A stretch of 64,000 bases of DNA from Microglena sp. YARC (taxonomy: Eukaryota > Chlorophyta > Chlorophyceae > Chlamydomonadales > Chlamydomonadaceae): assembly GCA_022414725.1 (NCBI GenBank), contig CM039463.1, positions 82,026,154-82,090,153 of the forward strand. The letters run 5' to 3'. Of this stretch, positions 51,727-64,000 are shown piece by piece (the first letter of the stretch is position 1; every line of letters begins with the position of its first letter). The position numbers were made by a program, and so were the translations under genes. The notes beneath the pieces are model-generated. The model made no database searches. It was not told the origin of the DNA and worked only from the letters and a program-made list of their open reading frames with translations.

Positions 51727-53511
51727 CTAAATGCCTGGCAGACGGGAAGCATCCAGGGCAAGCTGATGGCGGACTTGGGCTAGGAACTCATCAAACGATT
51801 TGGTAGCCAGATTTGGTGGGAAAAGTATGTTGATGAATGTGTAGTCCATAGGGCTCCAGCCCATGCTGAGATGGTTGACATACAACACTTTTCCTCCAGG
51901 GTAGGCACAGCTCCTGGGGTCCATGACCATTTTGGGTCGAAATGAGAGGACAGATGCATGGGTATTGGTCATAGCAGCTTGGAGACAAATGGCCCACTGC
52001 AAGGTGGGTCTGGCTGCAGTGGAGACAGTGGGGTAGGACTGCACCAGCTGTTGAAGCCTGCTTGTGTGCTTGAGGAAAGGGGCATAGGCATCAGAGGGTG
52101 TTCTGTGCATTGATCTGAGTGGGAACCGATTTTTCTCAGAAGTCAGCAGGGTTGGAAATCTTGTGGTGAATGTAGTGATGAGTTGAGAGAGAGGGGGTCT
52201 GGGCTTGATAGTGAAGAACGGGGAGGCAGGCCTGTTGTTGAGTTGGTGTAGGGTACGTCCGAACCTGGTCAGTAATAGGCCTGAGTTGTTGGAGAAGTGG
52301 ATGTGATTGACATTTTGGTTGACTTCTCCTAGTGGGATCCCAATGTCAGGTGAGCTGTTCTGGAGGATTCATTGTTCCCAAGTAGTTGCTGCAGCTAGAT
52401 CAGATGGCTTGAGTGGTCCCTCACCATCTATGGGGCCGTACTCTTCATAGTTGGATTTTTCTGATCTTGGTCACTTATGATGTTCCATCTCTGCTCTGGC
52501 TTGTTGCAGGGTCAGGCAGTCCAGGTGGTCAGAAGGATCAGGGGCGGGTGAGGTGATCCGCAGGAGGTGACGTTGCTAGGTTGATGGGGAGATTGTGGTG
52601 ATGTCAGGTGGGTCACCAACTTGTTGGTCTTCTGACATTGGCTTGAATTCCTTTCCACGATTTGTCATGAGCTGAGAGTAGACCTCTGGAGTTACCAGGT
52701 CAGGAATTCCTTCCATATCACTGTCACTGTCAGTATCTGCAGGGTCTGAGATCTCTGAAGTGGAAGGGGGGGTTTTGTGAGGAAGGGAAGAGATGTTAGT
52801 TCCAGCAGGTTCTTCTTGGGCACTGTGGGTGGTCTCATGAGCGGGGGGTAACTTTCCTTTCTCAGAGTCAGCGTGGGATGTAGATGGCTCAGGAGCAGGG
52901 GCAGAGTCCTGAAAGTCTTGATCAGCCCTACTGGGGGCAGTCTCATGAGCGGGTGGGAACTGCCCTTTCTCAGAGCCAGTGTGGCAGACAGCTTTTGTAA
53001 CCATCATGATGTAGGCAGGGGGTGGTCCACTGGAGTGATCACTGTGAGGGACTGGGGAGGATTGAGTGAGGTAGAGTCCATGCCTTTTGGGGCATGACAG
53101 GAGTAGCTTGGTGCCAGACTTGCTAGGTATTGAGAGAGTGGCCTTGGTCTTGGACAGGTGAACTTGGAGGTCTGGGCACAGGTTGGTGGCTGCATGGATG
53201 CTAATGATGTTGGCTATTTTGCAGTCACAAGGACGTACACCACTGAGGATGTCATCAGTGCCTTGTTTATGACCCTTGATCTGGCCTTCCCTATCTGCCG
53301 TGCAGATGATAGGTGGAGCTCCTTGTATGCCAGCTGCAGCTTAACGGGCTGTGGAGATCCTGAATGTCATGTGCAGGTAGGAGGTGTTACTTGTGGCATG
53401 GAAGTGGCTGCAGTGTCTATGGTCCATTCTTTCTGTGGTTAGGCTGCTTGGAAAAACATTGTCATCATCATCACTGTCAGTTGGGGCATGTTTGTGCATC
53501 TTCGTCTTCAT
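51727..53511 (-). pseudogene. Unrecognised ~594-codon reading frame with four in-frame stops
   Basis: One minus-strand frame runs from an ATG at 53511 (MKTKMHKHAPTDSDDDDN) to a TGA or TAA-type end at 51727 (LALDASRLPGI) with no frameshift. It is broken by TAA at 53341-53343, TAG at 52576-52578, TGA at 52471-52473 and TGA at 52369-52371. Readable parts include ILSGVRPCDCKIANIISIHA, TKLLLSCPKRHGLYLT, a duplicated EKGxxPPAHET segment (EKGQFPPAHET, EKGKLPPAHET), an acidic DTDSDSDMEG patch, and a C-terminal GWSPMDYTFINILFPP. I do not recognise the family. It may be a recently dead gene or a transposon protein. An upstream frame (53508-53741, CSTCHFQTKS...IDWS) is followed by a plausible donor CAG/GTAAAT, so it could be a preceding exon. 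Confidence 0.5.
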
Positions 53512-53514
53512 CGG

Positions 53515-54333
53515 TATTTAGTGCAATATTTACCTGACCAATCAATTGCCAAAGAGAAAGTATTGCAGCCAGGGTCATTGCAAGGGAAAATGACAGACTT
53601 TGCATACTTGTGGACTGTATGCTTACTAAAGTATGGCTGGATTTTTTTCCTCAGTGCTAGGGATAGAAGTTGTGCTCTCTCCCTCATTGGATCTAAAGAT
53701 TTGGTTTGGAAGTGGCAGGTGGAGCATGCATTCAAGGCCACATGGCATGGCAGCCTCTGCCTTATTCTCTAGGACGGATTCTCAATTGCCCATCTCCATG
53801 TTACCGTCCTGCCCCTCCCTGCGCATTACCGATGGAGGAGGTTGCCTAGACTAGCTTATTGGGTTTAGCTGAGTGTTAGTTGACTTGCAACGTTTGGAGC
53901 AGTCCAATGGTACCTGGTTTTTGCATGCAAAGTCCCCCGTGCGATACCCACGCGTAAGATGAGCAGACTGAGCTATTAAATATAGATTTGCACAGTCTTT
54001 AAGGGTTGCTGGTAAATGATAAATGAGGTGAATGGATGCATTAGTATATTATGTTATAAAAGATATGACTATTCAGGCCGACACTGCGTTTATTTAGATT
54101 AACCTGGGTAATGCCGATGTAATTCGAGAATGTTAATTGAAAACAATTCCTGAAAACATTGGCAGAAAATGTACCCTCTCCTTTCGACTGTTGCACAGCC
54201 GTGCTGAAATCGCCAATGGATGCGAATATCAATGCGGATTGACCAAAACTACCAGCAAGTCTTTGACTTTCCAATCAAATAACCCAAACCGCACTACATG
54301 CCAGAATGGATACGGAGCCCGATGCGAACGAGT
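53515..54333. other. Unassigned sequence before the hexamer array
   Basis: It contains the possible upstream exon of the pseudogene (to 53741) and a fragment of the dispersed module (53895-53975: CCAATGGTACCTGG, CCCCCGTGCGATACCCACG). Nothing else is recognised. The frame at 54137 is open mainly because it continues into the hexamer array. Confidence 0.4.
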
Positions 54334-54467
54334 TACCCATACCCATACCCCATACCCTGATACCATATCCATACCTACCCCATCACCATATCCAGTACCC
54401 ATAACTACCAGACCCATTTACCCATACCCATACCCATATCCATACCCGATACCATACCGATACCCAT

Positions 54468-54542
<75 letters not shown>

Positions 54543-54753
54543 ATTACCCATACCCATACCCACTACCCTACCCATACCATTACCCATCCCCTACCATACC
54601 TCATACCCATACATCCATACCCATCCCATACCCAATTACCCCATACCCATCACCCATACCCATACCCATACCATACCATACCCATAAAACCGTACCCATT
54701 ACCCATACCCATACCCATACCCTACCCATACCATACCCATACCCATACGCCAT

Positions 54754-54788
<35 letters not shown>

Positions 54789-54802
54789 TACCCCATAGCC
54801 AT

Positions 54803-54834
<32 letters not shown>

Positions 54835-55430
54835 ATACCCATACCAATACCCATACCCATACCATACCCGATACCCATACCATATCATACCCGATACCAT
54901 AACCCATACCCATTTAACCATACCCATACCTACCGCATACCCATACCCATATCCATATCCATAACCACACCCATACCATACCCATACCCAATACCCATAC
55001 CCATACCATACCCAGTACCCATAGCCCATAACCCATACCCAATAACCCATACCGATACCATACCCATACCCATACCATACCATACCCATACCAACAACCC
55101 GATTACCCATACCATACCCATACATACCCATACCCATACCCATACCATACCCATACCTTACCGTACCCTAACCCATACCCATTACCCATACCCATACCCA
55201 TACCCATACCAACCAACCCATTACCCATACCCATACATACCATACCCATACCCATACCATACCAGTACGCCATACCCCATAGCCCATACCCATACCCATA
55301 ACCCATTACCCATACCATACCCATTACCCATACCCATACCCATACCCCATACCCATACCCATCCCATACCCATAGCCCATACCCAATTGACCCATACCCA
55401 TAACCCATACCCCATAGTCCCATACCCATA

Positions 55431-55468
<38 letters not shown>

Positions 55469-56062
55469 GCCATACCCATACCCCATACCCATTACCCCAT
55501 ACCCATACCCATACCATAACCATACCCATACCATACCCAACCCATACCCATACGCCATACCCCATACCCATACCCATACCCATACCATACCCATACCCAT
55601 ACCCAATACCCATATACCCTATACCCATACCCGATACCCTACCCATACCCATAACCCATATCCATACACACCCATAACCCATACCCATACCCATACCGAT
55701 ACCCATACCCATACCCATTTACCATACCCATACCCAATTACCCATACCCATACCCATACCCATACCATACCATACCCATTACCCATACCCTACCCATACC
55801 GATACCCATACCCATGACCCAACCCTATACCCATACCTATACCATACCCACTACCCATTACCATACTCCATCCCATACATACCTTCATACCCATACCCAT
55901 ACCCTTACCCATACCCTACCATACCCATACCCATACCCATACCCTAACATACCCTATAACCATACCCATACCCATACCCATCACCCATACCCCATTACCC
56001 ATACGCATACCATACCATACCCATTTACCCATACCCATACCCATACCCATACCATACCCATG

Positions 56063-56106
<44 letters not shown>

Positions 56107-56321
56107 ATCCCATACCATACCACATACCCATACCCATACCTACCCATACCCATACCCTACCCATACCACGATACCATACCCATTACCTACCCATACCCAT
56201 ACCATACCCAATACCCATACCCCATACCCATACCATTACCCATACCCATACCATACCCATACCATACCCGAACCCATCCCATACCCCATACCATACCATA
56301 CCCATACCCATACCCATTACT

Positions 56322-56366
<45 letters not shown>

Positions 56367-57034
56367 GTACCCATTACCCATACTAACGCATACCCATACC
56401 CATACCCATACCATACCCATACCCAATACCCATACCCCATACCCTACCCATACCCATACCCATACCCAGATATGCCCTCCATACCCAACCCAATACCCAT
56501 ACCCATACCCATACCCTACCCATACCATACCTATACCCATACCCATACCATACCCATAAGCCGATACCCATAACCCATACCCATACCCATACCATACCCA
56601 TACCATTACCCATTACCCCAGATACCCATACCCATACCCAATACCTCGTCTTACCATACCCATGACCATACCCATAACCCATACCGCTATACGCCATACA
56701 GTTCCTAGTGAACCCTCCTTACCCAAAGTACCATACCCATATTACCCATACCCATTACCCATACCACCATACCCATACTCCGTCATACCCAAATACCCAT
56801 ACTCCATAACCATACCAACATACCCATACCCATACCGATACCCTACCATACCCATACCCATACGGGCCACCCGATACCCCGATACCCGATACCATACCAT
56901 ACCCACTACCCCATAACCCATACCCATACCCATACCCATACCCATCCATACTCTACTCTCCAGCGCTCCGTAGCAAACGCCATTAGAGTCCAACTCACCA
57001 TCTGCTACCGCTCAGATACCCAATACCCATTACC

Positions 57035-57077
<43 letters not shown>

Positions 57078-57242
57078 ATACCCATACCCATACCCATACC
57101 CAATACCCGATACCCTCCATACCCATACCCATACCCTACCCATACCCATACCCTATACGCATACCCATACCCTATACCATAACCATACCCATACCCATAC
57201 CCGTATTACCCATCATCCGATGGCATACATACCCAACCCAGT

Positions 57243-57274
<32 letters not shown>

Positions 57275-58301
57275 ACTCCTACTATGGTCCCATACCCATA
57301 TCCCATACCCATACCCATCCCATACCATACCCATACCCATAACCCATACCCATACCTACATACACATACCCATACCATACCCATACCACCCATACCCATA
57401 CCCCATACCCATTTACCCATATCCCTTACCCATACCCATACCCATTACCCATACCATACTGCCCCATAACATACCTCATACCCACCTACCCATTTACCTA
57501 TACCCGATACCCATAACCAACCCAGTACCCATACCCATTACCCATACCCTAGTAACTCCTATTACCCATAACCCATACCCATACCATACACCTGACCCCC
57601 CATACCCATACCCACCCCTATTACCATACCCCTACCCGTATTACCCCATACCATCCATTTACATACCCGATAGCCCGCATGACCCATACCCATTACCCAT
57701 ACCCTACCATACCATAACCCATAGCGCCATTACCGCGATACCCATTACCCATACCTCGAAGATACCCATACCTATACCCCAATACCCATTACCAACACCA
57801 TAACCCATACCCCATAACCCATTACCATACCCGCATCACCCATACCCATACTCGCCCGATACCCACCCCTAACCTCCATACCAAGCCTCAATACCCATAC
57901 CCATACCATACCGATACCCATACCCCATACCCATACCAGTAACCCATACCCATACCCATTACCCATATACCATGACCCTAATACCCATACCATACCCAGT
58001 ACCTATACATATCCTCATGACCCATACCCTTTACCCATACCCACACCATACCCATTACCATACTCCCATTACCCCATACTATACCATACCTCATACCCTA
58101 TACCCATACCCACCCATAACCTCATACCATAACTCCATACCCATTTACCCATACCCGAGACCCAACCCAATACCCCATACCCATTACCCTTATACCACCT
58201 ACCCATACCCGATTAACTCATACCCAATACCCCATACCCATACCCATACCCCATTACCCATTACCCGATACCCGGTATCACTCCTATACCGCATACTCGA
58301 T

Positions 58302-58334
<33 letters not shown>

Positions 58335-59169
58335 TATAACCTCATACCCCATACCTACCACATAACCCAATACCCAACCATACCCATACCCATACCATAC
58401 CATACCATACCCATACCTTCATACCAATACCCCATACCTCCCATAACCCAAATACCCAGTTCACCATGTACCCATACATGATCACCCACACCCACTACAT
58501 CCAACCCTGATATCCGCCCCTATAGCCGATAAGTGACCCCTAGCTATCCCATCACCCATACCCCTATACCCATACCCATTACCCATTACCATACCCAGTA
58601 CCATACCCAACCCATACCCATACCCATACCATACCCATACCCCATACCCTACCCCCCCCCCTCCCCCCCCCCCCTTACCATTACCCATACCCATACCCCA
58701 TACCATATCCCATACCCATACCCATACATACCCCATACCCATAAGGTACCCATACCCAACCCATTCATATCGCTATACCATAACCCATACCCCATACCAA
58801 CCATACCCTATACCCCATACCCATACCCATACCCATAACCCATACCATACCCATACCCATACCCCATTCCCATACCCATACCCATACCCATACCCTACCC
58901 ATCACCCATACCCATTACCCATACCCTACCCCATACCATACCATTACCCATACCATACCCATACTCGCTATTACCGCACTACCCATACCCATACCCCTGA
59001 TACCCTATTACCAATGCCATATCCGCATTTACAACCCATGTACCTCATACCCATACCCCATACCCATTACCCATATCCCATACCCATTACCCATACCCAT
59101 ACCCATACCCATAACCCATACCCATACCCATACCCATACCCCATTACCCATAACCCATTACATACCCAT

Positions 59170-59215
<46 letters not shown>

Positions 59216-59287
59216 ATACCCTACCATACCCAATACTCCATACCCATACCTCATACCCATTACAATACCCCCCCATACCCATACCAT

Positions 59288-59327
<40 letters not shown>

Positions 59328-59640
59328 ATACCCATACCATAACCCATACCCATAACACTACCCATACCCATTACCCATACCCATACCATACCCTCATACC
59401 CATACCATACCAGTGACCCATACCCATACCCCATACCCCATTACCCAATACCTCACTACCCTATACCCATTCACCCAATACCCCCATCCGATACCTCAGT
59501 GACCCTGATACTCAGTCCATAAACCTCCATACCCATTAACTATACTCCGATACCCGCATCACCAAAAGTTACCCATACCAACTCCACATACCCATACCCA
59601 TACCCAACCAGTACTCCCATTATCCGACATACCTATATAG

Positions 59641-59684
<44 letters not shown>

Positions 59685-60569
59685 ACATACCCAATACCCG
59701 ATACCATACCCAACATTACCCATACCCATACCCATACATACCATACCCATACCCATCACATACCCATACCCATACTCCCCACCATACACATCACACCCAT
59801 ACCCATACCCATACCCTATACCCTCCATACCCATACCCATACCCATACCCCATACCTCATACCCAATACCCATTACCATACCATACCATACCATACCCCA
59901 CTACCCATACCCATACCCATACCCATACCCACTACCCATACCATACCCATACCCATACCCCATACCCAACCCATACCCATACGCCATACCCCATACCCAT
60001 ACCCATACACCAGCCCACACCCATACCCCATACCCATTACCCCATACCCATACCACACGCCTATACCCTACCATACCCCATCACTACCACATACCCATAC
60101 CATTTACCCATACCCATACCGCATACCCATACCCATACCCCATAAACCGATAACCCATACCCATACCCAAACCCAATAACCCATACCCATAACCCATACC
60201 CCATACCATTTACCCATACCCATACCCACACCCATACCCATTACCCCTACCCCACCTCACCCATACCCACAATACCCATACCCACTACCCATACCCATAC
60301 CATACCCATACCCATACCCTACCATACCCATACCATACCCCATACGATTACCCATACCCATACCCATAACCATACCCATACCCATACCCTACCCATGACG
60401 CATTAGCCCATAACCCTTAACCCATTACCCAATTACCCATACCCATATACCCATACCCATACCCATACCCATACCCTACCCATACCATACCCATACCATA
60501 CCCATACCCATCCCATCTACCATACCCATACCCATACCCGATACCCATAAACATACCCATACCTATACC

Positions 60570-60601
<32 letters not shown>

Positions 60602-60761
60602 ATTACCACTCACCCCATACCGCATACCATACCCACCCTACAACTACTACCCATACCATACCATACCCATACCATACCCATTACCCCATACCATACCCAT
60701 ACCCATACCGATACAATACATACCCCATACCCATACCCCATACCCACTACCGACATACCCA

Positions 60762-60808
<47 letters not shown>

Positions 60809-60822
60809 ATACCCATACCCAT

Positions 60823-60861
<39 letters not shown>

Positions 60862-60868
60862 TACCCAT

Positions 60869-60912
<44 letters not shown>

Positions 60913-60938
60913 ATACCCATACCCATACATACCCCATA

Positions 60939-60986
<48 letters not shown>

Positions 60987-61070
60987 TACCATATCCCATT
61001 ACCCCTTACCGCTACCCATACCCATACCCATACCCTACCCATACCCTACCATACCATACCCATACCAATC

Positions 61071-61122
<52 letters not shown>

Positions 61123-61260
61123 CATACCCATACCCATACCAATACCCATACCCATACCCATATACCCATTTACCCATAAAAACCATACCCTACCCACCCA
61201 TACCCAACCAGTAACCATACCCATACCCTACCCCATACCAGTACCCATACCCAATACCCG

Positions 61261-61292
<32 letters not shown>

Positions 61293-62659
61293 ACCCGATA
61301 CCCATACCAAACCATACCCATACACAACCCCATATCCCAACCCATTACCGATGCCATTACCATTACCCATACCCATACCCACCCATACCCATACCCATAC
61401 CCATACCTACCCATACCATACCATACCATTACCCATACCCCCATAACCCAACATACCCATACCATACATACCCATACCCGATTTAGCCATACCCATTCCC
61501 AACATACCCATACCCCATTACCACCTATTACCCCAGTAACCCATATAAGCCCATACCCATACCCATTACCCATACCCATACCAACAATACATTACCCATA
61601 CATACATACCCATTACCCGATGACCCCATACCCATGTACCCATACCCATTACCCATACCCATACCCGATTACCCACCCCTTACCATACCCATACCCATAC
61701 CCATACCCCATTACCCATACCCATCACCCATTACCCTACCCATAACATACCGCATACCATCCATACCATACCCATACCCAATACCCATTACCCATACCAT
61801 ACATACCCTACCCCATACCATACCTCATTGATTACCCATAACCATACCCATACCATACCATTTACCCATACCCATACCCATACCTGACCCATACCATACC
61901 CATACCCAACCCATAACCCATACCCGATACCATACCCTTACCCATTATACCCATACCCATACCAATACCCATACCCCTTACATACCCATACCTGATACAG
62001 TACCCATACCCCTACCCATAAATATAGGTTACCATACCCATACCATAACCCATACCCCATTACCATACCCATACCCATTAACCCCATACCCATACCCATA
62101 CCCATATATTACCCATACCGAACCCATACCCATTACCATACCCATACCCATACCAACCCATACCATACATACCCACTACAATACCATACCCATAACCATT
62201 ACCCATACCATACATACCTACCCATACATACATTACCATTACCCATTACCATACCATACCATACCGATTACCCATACCCAATACCATACCCCATACCATT
62301 ACCTCATACCCATACCCCCCATACCCTGGCTACCATATACCCATACCCATTACCGATACCCCATACATACCCATACCCATAACCCATACCCAAAACCATA
62401 CCATACCCATACCCATAACCCATACCATACCCATACCCTACCCATACCATACCCATACCCATACCACTACCCATACCCATACCCATACCCATACATACCC
62501 ATCTACCCGATACCCCATACCCATACCATAACCATACCCATACCCATAACCCATACCCATACCATACCCATACCCATACCCATACCATCCCATACCATAC
62601 CGCATACCCACTACCCATACCCATACCATACCCATACCATACCATACTCATACCAGATA

Positions 62660-62704
<45 letters not shown>

Positions 62705-63075
62705 ATTACCCACGCACTTCTAATACCCATACCCATACCCATAGCCCAGTACCCATACCCATCATACCCATACCCATACCCATACCCAATACCATACCCA
62801 TACCCATACCCTATCCCACTTCCATATCCCATACCCTCACCATACGATACTCCATTACATACCATACCCATACACCCATTACCCATACCCATACCCATTA
62901 ACCCATACCCGATACCCATACCCATAACCCATCACCCATACCATAAACCCAATACCCATACCATACCCCATCATCCCCATACCATACCATACCCCATACC
63001 CCATACCCATACCATACCCATCCCATACCCATACCCATACCCCCAATTACCCCATACCCATACCATACCATACAT

Positions 63076-63107
<32 letters not shown>

Positions 63108-63216
63108 ATACCCATACACCATACCCATACCCATTACCCATTACCCCATACCCCATACCATACCTATACCCATAACCCATTACCCCATACCATACCCATA
63201 CCCGAACCCATACCCT

Positions 63217-63253
<37 letters not shown>

Positions 63254-63342
63254 ATACCCAATTAACCCACTACCCCATTACCCCTACCCATACCCATACC
63301 ATACCCATACCCATACCCATACCGCATTCACCCAACCCCATA

Positions 63343-63378
<36 letters not shown>

Positions 63379-63790
63379 TAACCTACCCATACCCATACCC
63401 ATATACCCATACCCATACCCATACCATACCATACCCATACCCCATTACCCATACCCATACCCATACCCATACCCAAACCCATACCCATAACCATACCCAT
63501 ACCCATACCATACCCATCCCATACCCATAACCCATTACCCATACCCATACCCATACCATAACCACATACCCATACCCCATACCCATTACCCCAATACCCA
63601 ATACCCACCCATACCCATAACCCATGGAACCCATACCCATTACCCATACCCATACCATACCCATACCCATACCATACATACCCATAACCCATACCATACC
63701 ATACCCATTACCATACCCATACCCATACCCATACCCATAACCATACCTTACATACCCATACCCACTACCATACCCGATACCATACCCATA

Positions 63791-63842
<52 letters not shown>

Positions 63843-63857
63843 CATACCCATACCCAT

Positions 63858-63895
<38 letters not shown>

Positions 63896-64000
63896 ATACC
63901 CATACATACCCATACCCTATACCCATACCCATACCCATACCCAACCCATTAACCTCATACACCAATACCCCAACCATACCCATATTACCCATACACATAC
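54334..64000 (+). repeat. 9.7-kb degenerate (CCCATA)n array
   Basis: Near-continuous CCCATA hexamers on the + strand (TATGGG on the other) to the window end, with many single-base indels, CCATACCATA and CATTACC variants. Short non-repeat islands occur near 56690-56735, 56948-57015 and 58465-58550. All open frames here (Tyr/Gly/Met-rich on the minus strand, Pro/Tyr/His-rich on the plus) are artefacts. Indel density resembles that beside the gap, so part of the irregularity may be sequencing error. Confidence 0.97.

Noticed and set aside
54334..64000. Terminal telomere repeat
   Set aside because: The C-rich strand points the wrong way for a right-hand end, the motif is very irregular, and the same hexamer lies inside a TIM17 intron.

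Overview
This window is eukaryotic nuclear DNA, most likely from a green alga or a relative in the green lineage. It contains two intron-rich host genes with GT-AG splice sites: vacuolar ATPase subunit E and mitochondrial TIM17. The TIM17 has a plant-like C-terminal extension. The rest is repeats: a ~187-bp satellite, a 3.43-kb tandem array built around a LINE 3' fragment, two Ty1/copia elements, short MITE-like elements, many microsatellites, and a 9.7-kb hexamer array at the right edge. There is nothing prokaryotic here (no operons, no CRISPR). The green-lineage call is an inference from gene structure and the TIM17 tail.

Layout. 256-6540: ~187-bp satellite, nearly perfect at the left and increasingly indel-ridden towards a placeholder gap (6541-7540, exactly 1000 N). 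7541-11091: indel-rich 5' part of a minus-strand copia element cut by the gap. 11092-22429: head-to-tail units of 3.43 kb; each holds a minus-strand 5'-truncated LINE end (RNase H, zinc finger, nuclease-like domain) and a 39-bp minisatellite. 22430-29352: a complete copia element with identical 324-bp LTRs and a 5-bp target duplication, inserted into a further unit that resumes at 29358 and ends at 30244. 30610-30953: (GA)n. 31341-37572: V-ATPase subunit E, seven exons, with the last codons uncertain. 41046-48002: TIM17, six exons, 239 aa. 48003-51726: MITE-like repeats and two tRNA-like segments. 51727-53511: an unrecognised minus-strand reading frame broken by four stops but no frameshift. 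54334-64000: degenerate CCCATA array.

The two host genes are housekeeping genes of separate pathways: proton pumping at endomembranes, and protein import into mitochondria. No functional link between them is implied. Their introns have grown by tandem repeats, MITE insertion and local duplication of exon-intron junctions.

The most interesting signals are these: Gag and Pol of the copia element lie in one frame separated by a single amber codon; its LTRs end in TATCAGC...GCTGATA instead of TG...CA; the 3.43-kb array ends exactly at the LINE tail; and splice junctions are copied into neighbouring introns in both host genes. Indels rise towards the gap, so frameshifts in the left third should be read as probable sequencing error.
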